Notes under the pieces: generated by a model
Database searches by the model: none
What the model saw: the letters and a program-made list of their open reading frames with translations, nothing else
What the model was told of the DNA's origin: nothing
Part shown: one piece after another, positions 1-7,758 of the stretch
Layout of the letters: every line of letters starts with the position of its first letter
Numbering within the stretch: position 1 is the first letter of the stretch
Translations under genes and position numbers: made by a program
Assembly (NCBI RefSeq): GCF_019192735.1
Contig: NZ_JAHTKP010000001.1
Span: 248,001 to 312,000 of the forward strand
DNA from: Kitasatospora aureofaciens
Lineage (GTDB): Bacteria; Actinomycetota; Actinomycetes; Streptomycetales; Streptomycetaceae
Length of the DNA: 64,000 bases
Reading direction: 5' to 3'

Positions 1-1688
1 CCGAGATCTTCCACCTCGCGCCGCACGAGCAGAGCCCTGGCGGTGGCTCCGGTGCCGAGGACCCTCTCGACCGTCCACTCCGCATCGACGTTCTGCCCTG
101 CCATCGCCGCGAGCGGGTCGATGCCGACCGGCGCCGATACTTCCGTGGCGGCTGCGTGCTCGATTCGGTCGAGTTCGTCCAGGAACCGGTCCACCGAGTC
201 GAGCCGTTCGGCCACGTCCGCCCGGGTTGCCCGGAACACCAAGCCGTCGAGTTCTTCCGACACGGCGTCCGACACGGCGGACGGACGCAGTCCGCCGTCG
301 TTCGTCAGCCGCTCGATCATGGCGCTGCGCCGCTCGGCCGGTGGCTCGCCGGCCAGGATCAGGTGGGCGAGGGCGCCGAGGCCGAAGATGTCCAGGTCGA
401 CCGGGTCGGCGAACTCCATCTCGAACTCCGGCGCCAGGTAGACCTGTGCGGCGTTCTCGACGTGATCGCCGCCGGCGCTGGGGGTGCCGAGGGAGGTGTG
501 CGAGGTGCTGTCAAAGTCGCGGGCGGCGACCTGCCAGTCGATGATGCGCACGACCGGGTTGGACCCGTCTGACTTGCAGGAGACGTACACCGACCTGGCC
601 GCGAGCGCGCGGTGGTAGAGCGAGCGCTGGTGGGCGTAGCGCAGCGCGTCGGCGATCTGGCGTACCAGCTCCAGCCGGGTCTCGTGGGTCAATGAAGCGC
701 TGTAGGTGGCCAGGTAGGCGTCCAGGCGCAGGTCGGCGGCGCGGTGGTTGAAGAGGATGGCCGGGCCGCCCTGGTGGTCGCGGAACTCCCGGGCCTGGGC
801 GATGCCGCGGTGGCTGATGCCCTGGAGGACCTGGTACTCGCGCCGGGCTGCTCGTTCGACCGAGTTTCGGGTCTCCGCGGTTGCCTGGAGGCTCACCAGG
901 TAGACGCGGACGCGGCCTTCCTCGCGGATGGGCTGCTCGCGGATGGCAAGGCGGTCCTCCCAGGTGGGGCCTCCGTCAAGGGGGCGCCCGGCGAGGTTCC
1001 AGCCGTCGCCGAAGTTCAGGTGGGCGGTGGATGCCTTGACGCCGATCCTCTTCATGAGATCGGGCAGGGCCCGCGCCAACTCGAATCGCTCGCGCCGGGC
1101 GGCCTCGGAGTCTCGCTGCGGCGGCAGTCCGAGGAAGTCCTGCCAGACGCGGGGCAGGCCGCTGGCACCGTCGTCACGGCCGTAGACGTTGGTCTGCTGG
1201 CCGGCGTCGAGTTCGGATCGCAGGCTCGGGGCGGACAGGAACACCGCCGGGGAGATAAACGGGATGCGCACGCCGGTGTGGAACTTCCCGGCGGCCCAGG
1301 AAAGCTTGCTCCGCAGTTCCTTGGACTTGAGGTCGGTCAGGTGCAGCGGGTTGTCGATCGTGCGGAGCCGGTCGGGGCCGTGGAAGTTCCAGGTGCTCCC
1401 GTTGTTGACGAGACGCCCCGGGTGCGCTTTGAGCTCCACGAGGAAGAGACCGCGTGGTACCAGAACGAACAGGTCGCACTCGTTGACGCGCCCCGAGGAG
1501 GCCGTGAACGAGAAGGTCGCCCACGCCCGGAAGGGCTCCGCCGGCGGCATCAGCGCCTTGACGTGGTCGAGCGCTTCCTGCTCGTGCGGGAATGGGGAGG
1601 GGCGTTCCTGGAACCAGCGCTGCACGCGCGGCGGTGCAGGCTTCGGCCGACGCGCCCCCGAGTTGCCGTCTTTGCCTGTTGCCGACAC
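1..1688 (-). CDS. pglW: PglW-like NERD-domain Ser/Thr kinase (5' part; runs off the window)
   Basis: This is the N-terminal ~562 residues of a large multidomain protein; the gene continues past base 1. I chose GTG at 1688 because AGGGAGG lies just upstream; an in-frame GTG at 1733 is possible. Residues ~60-190 form a NERD nuclease-related domain, with E70, D72 and an E85-x-K87 pair (FLVELKAHPGRLVNNGSTW). A first kinase-like domain covers ~230-450. Its catalytic loop reads YHRALAARSVYV (H359), so the HRD aspartate is Ala, and the DFG position reads IIDWQVA, which suggests a pseudokinase. A second kinase domain begins near residue 540 with a normal-looking glycine loop (LGTGATARALLV). NERD followed by two kinase domains fits PglW of Pgl/BREX type 2 systems or the related MAD6 kinase. 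Partner genes such as pglX or pglZ would lie outside the window, so the system type is inferred. The 235 nt separating it from the divergent lipoprotein gene must hold both promoters. Confidence 0.7.
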   Translation of the reverse strand, partial: MSATGKDGNSGARRPKPAPPRVQRWFQERPSPFPHEQEALDHVKALMPPAEPFRAWATFSFTASSGRVNECDLFVLVPRGLFLVELKAHPGRLVNNGSTWNFHGPDRLRTIDNPLHLTDLKSKELRSKLSWAAGKFHTGVRIPFISPAVFLSAPSLRSELDAGQQTNVYGRDDGASGLPRVWQDFLGLPPQRDSEAARRERFELARALPDLMKRIGVKASTAHLNFGDGWNLAGRPLDGGPTWEDRLAIREQPIREEGRVRVYLVSLQATAETRNSVERAARREYQVLQGISHRGIAQAREFRDHQGGPAILFNHRAADLRLDAYLATYSASLTHETRLELVRQIADALRYAHQRSLYHRALAARSVYVSCKSDGSNPVVRIIDWQVAARDFDSTSHTSLGTPSAGGDHVENAAQVYLAPEFEMEFADPVDLDIFGLGALAHLILAGEPPAERRSAMIERLTNDGGLRPSAVSDAVSEELDGLVFRATRADVAERLDSVDRFLDELDRIEHAAATEVSAPVGIDPLAAMAGQNVDAEWTVERVLGTGATARALLVRREVEDL

Positions 1689-1923
1689 CCCTGCGCCCTC
1701 CCTGGTCCCTGCTTCCGGCCGCGGACGAACCACGGCCTTCCTTCACAGCCTTGACCCTATCGGTCAGGGCCGACAGGTGGAGGCGTGTAGTCCCTTCCGT
1801 GATCAACCGGTCCCGAGGTGCTCGCTGCGCCGTGGCGTGGATCCTTCCAGGGCGGCATTTCCGGAACCGGTCGATCACTGTCAGGTACAGTCTGCACTGC
1901 TTCGGTGATCAAGCAAAGGGGGA

Positions 1924-3231
1924 ATGATGATCTTCGCGGCTCGCTGTCGGCATCGGCGCTGGGCTGGGGCTGTCGCCCTGGTGGTGGCGTTGGCTGGCCC
2001 GCTGTCTGGCTGTAGCGGTTCAACTCCCCTGTCCGCAGACGGGATTCCCCCGGCGGCCCGGCAACTCCAGGCATACGACCCGCCGACGTCATTCGAATTC
2101 GGCGACGGCAACGGCACAGGGGATGCACTCGACGAGGGCGTCCAGCCCTCGACATCAAGCCCCACACGGCAACGGCCGGCGATCTCGCTGAAGGACACAA
2201 CCGCCTTCGTGACCACCGAGGACGGCATGAAAGCCGTCGACGCCGTCACCAGGAACACGCTCTGGAGTGCGAGCAGCACCATCCCCGCTACGAAGAGCGG
2301 CTTCGGGTCCGAGAGGGCCGCGCCACTACCCGCCCACTTCCACGGCATTGACGCCGTGCTCGTGGCGTTCTCCCGTTTCATCCCGGGCACGGGTACGGGC
2401 AGGGGCCGAAACGTGATCGAGGTACTGGCCGCCGACTCCACGACGGGCAAGACCGTCTGGAGCGCTCAGGTCGACCTCGTGATTACGCCTCCGGACAAGG
2501 AGGCTTTGAGTCACGACGATTCGCTGCTCGCAGACGGCATCAGGGCGGCGCAGGTGGTGGCCGTGGACGACCAGAGCGTGGTCGTGTCCGACGACGAGAC
2601 GACCTATGTGGTCGACGCGGGATCCGGGCAGCTTCGATGGACCCGGGCGGATTTCCACGCGATGCAGCTTGTCGATGGCATCGTGGCCGGTGCCGAGGCT
2701 CCGACGTACGGCGAGCGTCAGCTCGCAGGCTACGGCGCGTCGGACGGCAGTCCCCGATGGTCGGCCGTCCACACGGAAAGCCACGCCGTCGCCTCCTCCG
2801 CCGGCCCCGGCCTGCTCGCGATGTCGGCCTCCGATGGGTTCGTCATCGTTGACGCCCGTACCGGAGCGATCCGCGCCCACCCGGGGCCAGGAGCGTATGT
2901 GCACCCCTGGCACTGTGACTTCGACGGAACGTCCGTCATCCTCTGCAACGACCAGCTGTTCGGCCAGACGCACTCGATCGCGGCCTTGGACGCGACGTCG
3001 ATGAAATGGCTCTGGTCGATCACAGAGACGCCGGGAGGACGACTCGTGCCGGCGGTCACCGCCGTGTGGCATGGAGCGGTGTACGGCCGGACGACCAACG
3101 GCAATGTCATCCTCGACGCCCGCACCGGTGCCGACCGGGCAACTCCGAAGCTGGCTCCCTTCCTCGTCAACGCCTACGTCGGCATCGAGAACCGAGGCCG
3201 CAGCGTGACCCTGATGCGCTCCACGGGGTAG
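1924..3231 (+). CDS. PQQ-like beta-propeller lipoprotein
   Basis: The N-terminus has a charged Arg-rich stretch, a hydrophobic segment and a lipobox (AGPLSGC), so the mature protein should be lipid-anchored outside the membrane. The rest repeats short blades of the PQQ-enzyme type: 'TRNTLWSASS', 'TTGKTVWSAQ', 'GSGQLRWTRA', 'DGSPRWSAVH', 'MKWLWSI'. These predict a 7- to 8-bladed propeller from about residue 70 to the end. Such proteins usually bind ligands or partner proteins; no catalytic residues are visible. Two ATGs lie in tandem at 1924 and 1927. The purine run AAAGGGGGA ends right before 1924, so 1927 may be the real start. The gene is divergent from the PglW-like gene and is followed by a clear terminator. 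Its role in the island is unknown. Confidence 0.75.
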   Translation: MMIFAARCRHRRWAGAVALVVALAGPLSGCSGSTPLSADGIPPAARQLQAYDPPTSFEFGDGNGTGDALDEGVQPSTSSPTRQRPAISLKDTTAFVTTEDGMKAVDAVTRNTLWSASSTIPATKSGFGSERAAPLPAHFHGIDAVLVAFSRFIPGTGTGRGRNVIEVLAADSTTGKTVWSAQVDLVITPPDKEALSHDDSLLADGIRAAQVVAVDDQSVVVSDDETTYVVDAGSGQLRWTRADFHAMQLVDGIVAGAEAPTYGERQLAGYGASDGSPRWSAVHTESHAVASSAGPGLLAMSASDGFVIVDARTGAIRAHPGPGAYVHPWHCDFDGTSVILCNDQLFGQTHSIAALDATSMKWLWSITETPGGRLVPAVTAVWHGAVYGRTTNGNVILDARTGADRATPKLAPFLVNAYVGIENRGRSVTLMRSTG

Positions 3232-3293
3232 CAGTACACAGTGCTGGCAGGCCGCTGACTCCATGCAAGCGGGTCGCGCCCGCCACTACACGA

Positions 3294-3339
3294 AAAGCCT
3301 TCGAGTGAGCCGATCATGGCTGACCCACTCGAAGGCTTT
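3294..3339. terminator. Bidirectional hairpin terminator
   Basis: A perfect 14-bp inverted repeat (AAAGCCTTCGAGTG and its complement, 3294-3307 and 3326-3339) encloses an 18-nt loop. It lies between the lipoprotein gene, which ends at 3231 on +, and the argS remnant, which ends at 3346 on -, so it can serve both. It was probably the native argS terminator, carried in with the fragment. Confidence 0.7.
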
Positions 3340-3345
3340 CGTCAG

Positions 3346-3593
3346 CTACAACCTCTCGGGCGTTCCGATTCCGAGGATGTCCTTGCCCTGGCGGAGAGTC
3401 TGGCCGGTGAGTTGGCAGAGCAGCAGTCGGGTCTCCATGACCTCCGGGCTGGAGCCTTGAGGACGGGGCAGTGCTCGTAGAACGTGGTGTACGCCGACGA
3501 CGCGAGGCTGTGCAGGTAGGCGCAGAGGCGGTGGGGTTCGAAGGTCTCGGTGACGAGGTCGATGGTGGCGTCGAACTCGTCGAGGAGGAGGCG
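3346..3593 (-). pseudogene. argS: argS C-terminal fragment (DALR anticodon-binding domain), frameshifted
   Basis: Reading the minus strand from about 3593 gives DEFDATIDLVTETFEPHR, then LCAYLHSLASSAYTTFYEH and CPVLKAP. After one frame change it continues LLLCQLTGQTLRQGKDI, LGIGTPERL and stops at 3346. This is the characteristic end of arginyl-tRNA synthetase (EPHRLC, TFYEHCPVL, LTxxTLRxGxDxLGI). Only about 80-85 of ~580 residues remain and they lie in two frames, so it cannot be functional. It directly abuts the 3' side of a truncated IS5-type transposase, so a transposon-linked deletion or rearrangement left this tail behind. A complete argS must exist elsewhere, since it is essential. Family assignment is strong; the mechanism is inferred. 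Confidence 0.75.
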
Positions 3594-4122
3594 GGCCAGG
3601 CACGCCAGACATGGCGTCGGCCTTGTTGCCCGAGGCCAGACGGGCGGTGGCGACCACGAGTCAGGTGTCGGCGTCGATGACGACCTGCACGTTCGCCGAG
3701 AAACAGTAGTTGCGGCTCGACGCACCGACCGTACGGCCCCGCACCGGGATCAGGGTGCCGTCCACGACCCACAGCCGCTCCACGCCCGCGGCCGGGCGTG
3801 AAGCGGCCTCCAGAGCCAGCAGCGGGCCCAGGCGCTGGACGATGCGGCACACCGTCGCCGTCGAGATCCCAAACAACGGCGCCAGCTGCCGCATCGTGAG
3901 ATTCGTCCGGTAGTACACGGCCACCAGCAGGATCCGGTCCGCCAGCGGCAGGCACCACGGCCTGCCACCGCCCGGCCAATTGCCACCGCGCTCAAGCACG
4001 ACGCGGACCAGGCCCTCGAACTGCCGCACCAGCAGACCCATGAACGTCTCCACCCACACCGGCTCAGCCCGCAGCACCCCACCCATACCAGGGAAATGCC
4101 CCAGCACAGGCATTGGGAACAA
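3594..4122 (-). pseudogene. IS5-family (DDE, Tnp_4 type) transposase, truncated with an in-frame stop
   Basis: The reading frame from 4122 gives an HTH region (NLTMRQLAPLFGISTATVCR) and the first catalytic block (LWVVDGTLIPVRGRTVGASS), then NYCFSANVQVVIDADT and a TGA at 3661-3663. Translation past the stop (LVVATARLASGNKADAMSG) still matches the family, so the TGA is a nonsense mutation. The homology then ends and argS sequence begins near 3593. The second Asp and catalytic Glu regions are missing, so this copy is dead. It sits 4 nt past the end of the next gene (4126). No terminal inverted repeats or target duplications were recognised. Confidence 0.8.
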
Positions 4123-4125
4123 GCT

Positions 4126-4623
4126 TTAGTCCTGCTGGGATCCCTCGGAACCACCCTCGCTCGCACCACCGACCTTGCCGCCGACGAAGACCACGCCCAG
4201 CGCGAGGGCGGCCGCACCGGCGGCCGCCACCACCTTCATCCCCGTCCCCAGGAACTGCTTGTTCTCGCTGTCCTTCTCGTACGCCTGCCGCACGTTCCGG
4301 TCGAGGCGGTCGTGGAGGGCCTCCCGCTGCTCCCAGCTGAGGTCGGCCCGCAGAGCGTCCCGCTGGTCCTGCGAGGCCCGGTAGAACTGGTCCTGGCTGT
4401 TCTCGTTGGCCGCGAGCCTGGACTTGTGAGCCTCCTTGACCGCATCGATGTCAGCCTTGCCCAGGTCCTTGAAGGCGGGGAACTGCTCGATGAGCTTGAG
4501 CCGCACCTCGGTGGCCATCTCGGGCATCGCGGCCGCGAACTTGAGCACCTTGTCCTTGGAGATGTTCCGCCAGGTCTGGATCCCCAACTTCCGCTTGACC
4601 GCTGCCTCGTCCGCGCCGCCCAT
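4126..4623 (-). CDS. Hypothetical protein with a C-terminal membrane segment
   Basis: I place the start at ATG 4623, preceded by GGAG about 8 nt upstream (protein MGGADEAAVKRKLGIQTW...); the frame is open further upstream but that part looks non-coding. The protein is about 165 residues. Residues ~1-125 are charged and predicted helical (KDKVLKFAAAMPEMATEVR; RASQDQRDALRADLSWEQR). A single hydrophobic helix follows near the end (MKVVAAAGAAALALGVVFV), then a short Gly/Ser tail. This suggests a cytoplasmic coiled or helical body anchored at its C-terminus. I do not recognise the family. An IS5-type remnant lies 4 nt beyond the stop codon. Confidence 0.6.
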   Translation of the reverse strand: MGGADEAAVKRKLGIQTWRNISKDKVLKFAAAMPEMATEVRLKLIEQFPAFKDLGKADIDAVKEAHKSRLAANENSQDQFYRASQDQRDALRADLSWEQREALHDRLDRNVRQAYEKDSENKQFLGTGMKVVAAAGAAALALGVVFVGGKVGGASEGGSEGSQQD

Positions 4624-4738
4624 GCCCTGACTCCGTCCACCATCCCGTGATGCCTCCCGGATCCTAGCGGCGCCCACCGCCGGGCAGCGGCGCGGAAATC
4701 CCGTTGCCCGAGCCGCCCTCCGCCGCTTCCATAGGCTT

Positions 4739-5512
4739 ATGGAGATGACAACTCCCTGTGCTATCAGCACATTTCGCCGTGATGGCTACTGCGTGCTGCC
4801 TGGCGCCCTCGCCGCCGGGCAGGTGGGCCACTGGCGGTCGCTACTCGATCGGCACATCACGGCCCAGCCGCCCGCCCCGGACCGCACCGGCCCATACTTC
4901 CTATGGCCGGAACTCGCCAACGAGACTGACCTGCGCGACCTCTATGAGGACAGCCGCATCGCCGATGCCATCCGCCCGTTCCTGCGCGCCGGGCTCGGCT
5001 TGCCGACTCCCGAGGTCGCCCAGCTGGCGTTCACCATTCCGCCGCACCCGCACCACCCCGGGGCCCCACACATCGACGGCCTCACCCCCACCGAGGACGA
5101 TGGCCGCCCTGGCACCTTCACTGTCCTGGTCGGCCTGCTGCTGACGGACCAGAGCCAACGTGACCGCGGCAACCTGTGGGTCTGGCCCGGCAGCCACCTG
5201 TCTACCGGCGATTGGCTACGCGTACACGGAGCGGACGCCCTGCGCAACGCCATCCCGTACCCGCCCGTCGAGCTGCCCACCCCGCGCCAGGTCACCGGCC
5301 CGGCCGGGAGCCTGGTCCTCGTGCACTACCTGCTCGCCCACAACATCGGCGGCCACTTCGGCACCACCCACGACGAACGGCGCGAGACCGTGTACTTCCG
5401 CCTGCGCGCGGACGGCCACCGCGAACGGTGGCGCACGGCCGTGACGGACCCGTTGGTTGAGTTCGCACAGCCGGGCCCGATGGGAGGCTCCACCACTGGC
5501 TGCGGGCGATGA
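4739..5512 (+). CDS. Phytanoyl-CoA dioxygenase (PhyH) family Fe(II)/2-oxoglutarate oxygenase
   Basis: The 257-residue protein starts FRRDGYCVLPGAL, the usual opening of PhyH-like oxygenases. The first metal ligands are the HxD pair in GAPHIDGLTPTED. The distal histidine is probably in VLVHYLLAHNIGGHFG, and the 2-oxoglutarate-binding Arg in ERRETVYFRL. A jelly-roll core is suggested by FTVLVGLLLTD and NLWVWPGSHL (motif WPGSH is typical). The family hydroxylates small molecules, often in secondary metabolism, but nothing nearby indicates a substrate. ATGs at 4739 and 4745 both lack a convincing ribosome site, so the exact start is uncertain. It is an isolated gene, divergent from the hypothetical gene at 4126-4623. 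Confidence 0.8.
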   Translation: MEMTTPCAISTFRRDGYCVLPGALAAGQVGHWRSLLDRHITAQPPAPDRTGPYFLWPELANETDLRDLYEDSRIADAIRPFLRAGLGLPTPEVAQLAFTIPPHPHHPGAPHIDGLTPTEDDGRPGTFTVLVGLLLTDQSQRDRGNLWVWPGSHLSTGDWLRVHGADALRNAIPYPPVELPTPRQVTGPAGSLVLVHYLLAHNIGGHFGTTHDERRETVYFRLRADGHRERWRTAVTDPLVEFAQPGPMGGSTTGCGR

Positions 5513-5567
5513 TCGCCTCCGCGTGGACTGCCTTCTCGAAGGTGCCCGCCAGATGGTGCCGAGCCGG

Positions 5568-6236
5568 TCAGACAGTGAGGTCGAAGACGGTTTCGGTCTT
5601 GGTGGTGGCAGTTCGGGCCCGGAGGTAGGCGTTGCGGCCAGCGTCAAGGCCGAGGTCGGACGGGATCACCACTTCCAGGGAGAAGGCTCCGTTGGCATCC
5701 GTCATCGTGTCCCTCAGGTCCCGCAGACGGTAGTCCTCGCCGAGGTCTCCCTTGATGACGAAGGAGACCCGGAGGATCTCCTTCGGGCCGAAGCCCTGGC
5801 CGGTGAGGACGGTCTTGCTTCCGCCGCGGCCACCGTCCGGCGAGGCAAGGAGTACACGCTGAGCCGTCGGTGAGGCTCCGCCGGCCGCCACTCCGGGGGG
5901 AACCGTGCTCACCGCAGGCGCAGCAACCGGGCTGGTAATCGCGGTCACGGTGGGGCCCGGCACCGTGACCGTCGGGCCCGGCACCGTCACAGTGACGGCC
6001 GGCTGGGGACGGCTGTCCACGCCGCCGACCTGGGACTGGGTGAGAAAGCCGCCGGCGAAGCCCGCGCCGAGGGTGGCGACGCCGACCAGCGCGGTGATCA
6101 TCGTCCCCCAACCCTGAAGGTCGATCCGGCTCCGGGTGGGATGGAGGCGCCGTGCGGCTGGGCCCGTGGACGGCTGCGGGGGAATGCCGGAGGGCGGCGA
6201 AAGCCGCTCTGTTGGTTGCTCAGGTGTGCCAGCCAC
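5568..6236 (-). CDS. Membrane-anchored extracytoplasmic protein of unknown function
   Basis: This 222-residue protein begins with a Pro-rich cytoplasmic stretch (~1-40), followed by one transmembrane segment (MITALVGVATLGAGFAGGF, about 46-64). A Val/Thr/Pro linker with the repeat VTVPGPT in tandem comes next, and then a globular domain from ~125 to the end (SKTVLTGQGFGPKEILRVSF; DANGAFSLEVVIPSDLG). The 'G.GF.P.E.....' and 'DANGAFS' patterns resemble Ig-like or carboxypeptidase-regulatory-like beta-sandwich domains of surface proteins. The start codon is GTG at 6236, with a GGGGGA run about 12 nt upstream. It converges on the PhyH gene with a 55-nt gap. Function unknown. Confidence 0.65.
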   Translation of the reverse strand: MAGTPEQPTERLSPPSGIPPQPSTGPAARRLHPTRSRIDLQGWGTMITALVGVATLGAGFAGGFLTQSQVGGVDSRPQPAVTVTVPGPTVTVPGPTVTAITSPVAAPAVSTVPPGVAAGGASPTAQRVLLASPDGGRGGSKTVLTGQGFGPKEILRVSFVIKGDLGEDYRLRDLRDTMTDANGAFSLEVVIPSDLGLDAGRNAYLRARTATTKTETVFDLTV

Positions 6237-6349
6237 GGTTTCCGATATCCCCCTTCGGCATGCCGCCCTCGTCGCCGGGCGTGATCATGTACACCTAGGT
6301 ATCACATGCAGGCTCTCCCTGTCCGGCGGAGCGGCGCCGTCAGCGGACC

Positions 6350-6665
6350 GTGTTCGGTCACCGGCGGCGCCGATGGGTTGGTTGGCGGCTTTCGCGCAGC
6401 GTTCAAGCGCCCTTCGGCCCCGAGAACGACGACGTCGAGCTCCAGCGCGAGCAGAGCTGGGATGCCTGCACCGACCTCACTTTTCCAAGACACCGACATC
6501 CTGATGCTCTTCATCCCGTACCTGGACTGCACTGAAGACCCGGACGACACTGCCAACCAGGCCATGGGTATCGGCGACATGCGCCCCGCCGCATGGTTCG
6601 AACCGTTCGGCAACGTCGACGCCCGCGACCCGAAGCGCGGCTTTCGCCGCTCACCGAGGGGCTGA
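6350..6665 (+). pseudogene. Small conserved hypothetical gene, frameshifted by one extra T
   Basis: Frame 1 gives a plausible coding stretch ending VELQREQSWDACTDLT. From about base 6482 a different frame continues with FQDTDILMLFIPYLD, CTEDPDDTANQAMGIGDM and RPAAWFEPFGNVDARDPKR, ending at 6665. The switch falls in a run of four T (6481-6484); removing one T restores a single frame. The downstream half has the acidic, aromatic composition of a real protein and resembles a short Streptomyces conserved hypothetical that I know only by pattern. Its start is uncertain; ATG 6350 is the first in frame. Either the gene is inactivated or this is a sequencing error. The following 232 nt (6666-6897) show no gene and precede the cas operon. 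Confidence 0.5.
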
Positions 6666-6897
6666 TGACGGGCTGTCTTCCGGCCGGGCGGAAAACCTTG
6701 AACGATATCCGCCCCGGCGGGGCGAACCGCGTCGAGGCAGCCCATGAAGCCTACGGTCTCGCCGGCTCACGACGCGTGCGAGACCTCGAAGCCTCCGACG
6801 CGCGCCGTCCGCTCCGACGGCGCTCGTCGCACGGGGAGCGCCGCGGCCGCTTCAAGGACGCCTGCCGGACACCGACACCGGCTCCTACCATCGAAGT

Positions 6898-7758
6898 ATG
6901 AGCATAGGTACGGAACTCACTTCAAAGTGGGTGATAGACGGCGTACTGTGGTCAAAAGAGGATGGATTGCCGGATGGCCTGACCTATCCCGCCTTCGCCC
7001 ATCTGATGGACACTGCGGCCGTCTGTCTGGCCCTGTGGGACCTGCACATGTCCGAGGGCCAACAGCGAACGTTCACCGCCGGGTTGGGCCTGGATCCCGA
7101 CTCCGGGACCGACCGAGAGCGCGCCAGATCACTCCTCGCCTGCTGGGCGGGCTGGCACGACATCGGGAAGATCGGCGCCTACTTCCAGGCTAAGGTGCGT
7201 GCGGTATTCGCCCAGTTGACAGGCTACTCGCCCCTGCCCGCGGGAGCGCGAGGCGTGTCCCACGGCGAGGCCACCCAGCTCTACCTGGCCGTGCGGCTCC
7301 CCCTGTACGGCTACGACGGCACCGGCGACGGCCTACCCGTGGCCGCGCCGGCACGTCGGCTCGCGCAGCTGCTCGGCGGTCACCACGGCCGGATCTTCCC
7401 GCAGCCGCATCGCTACCTCCTACGCCATCCGGCCCTCGTCGCGGGGGTGTTGGGAGACGGACGGTGGGAGGAGCAGCGCCTTGCCCACCTGGTGGTGGTC
7501 GCGCAGGCCGTGGGCGCTCCGGATCCGCCGCCAGCGTTGTCGGTGGAGGCCGCGGTGCTGGCTGGGGAGATTGTGGTGCTCGCGGACTGGCTGGCTTCTC
7601 AACGCTTCTTCGTCGTCAATCAGTTGGAGCATCTGACTGGGGCGTGGGATCCGTTGCGGGTGGTCCGGCACTGGGAGCGGGCTGTAGCAGCCGGTCCGCG
7701 CCTGGTGGAGGACGCAGGCCTTGGCCTGCCGGTGTGGAAGGAGACTCCGGTGTCATGA
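6898..7758 (+). CDS. cas3: Cas3'' HD nuclease (type I-E, split from the helicase)
   Basis: This is the stand-alone HD nuclease half of Cas3, the enzyme that shreds target DNA after Cascade recognition. Metal-binding residues are visible in order: H35 and D38 (AHLMDTAA), H87-D88 (GWHDIGKIG), H122 (GVSHGEAT), H162-H163 (GGHHGR) and D230 (VLADWLASQR). Its 286 residues match the N-terminal third of the usual fused ~900-950-residue I-E Cas3. The stop TGA overlaps the ATG of the helicase gene (ATGA at 7755-7758), so the two are translationally coupled. It is the first gene of the seven-gene operon. All expected HD residues are present, so I regard it as a gene fission rather than decay, although a recent frameshift cannot be excluded. 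No strong ribosome site precedes ATG 6898. Confidence 0.9.
   Translation: MSIGTELTSKWVIDGVLWSKEDGLPDGLTYPAFAHLMDTAAVCLALWDLHMSEGQQRTFTAGLGLDPDSGTDRERARSLLACWAGWHDIGKIGAYFQAKVRAVFAQLTGYSPLPAGARGVSHGEATQLYLAVRLPLYGYDGTGDGLPVAAPARRLAQLLGGHHGRIFPQPHRYLLRHPALVAGVLGDGRWEEQRLAHLVVVAQAVGAPDPPPALSVEAAVLAGEIVVLADWLASQRFFVVNQLEHLTGAWDPLRVVRHWERAVAAGPRLVEDAGLGLPVWKETPVS

Noticed and set aside
5905..6117. Short plus-strand frame with GTVTVGPGT repeats
   Set aside because: It is the complement of the Val/Thr/Pro linker of the membrane protein encoded on the minus strand.
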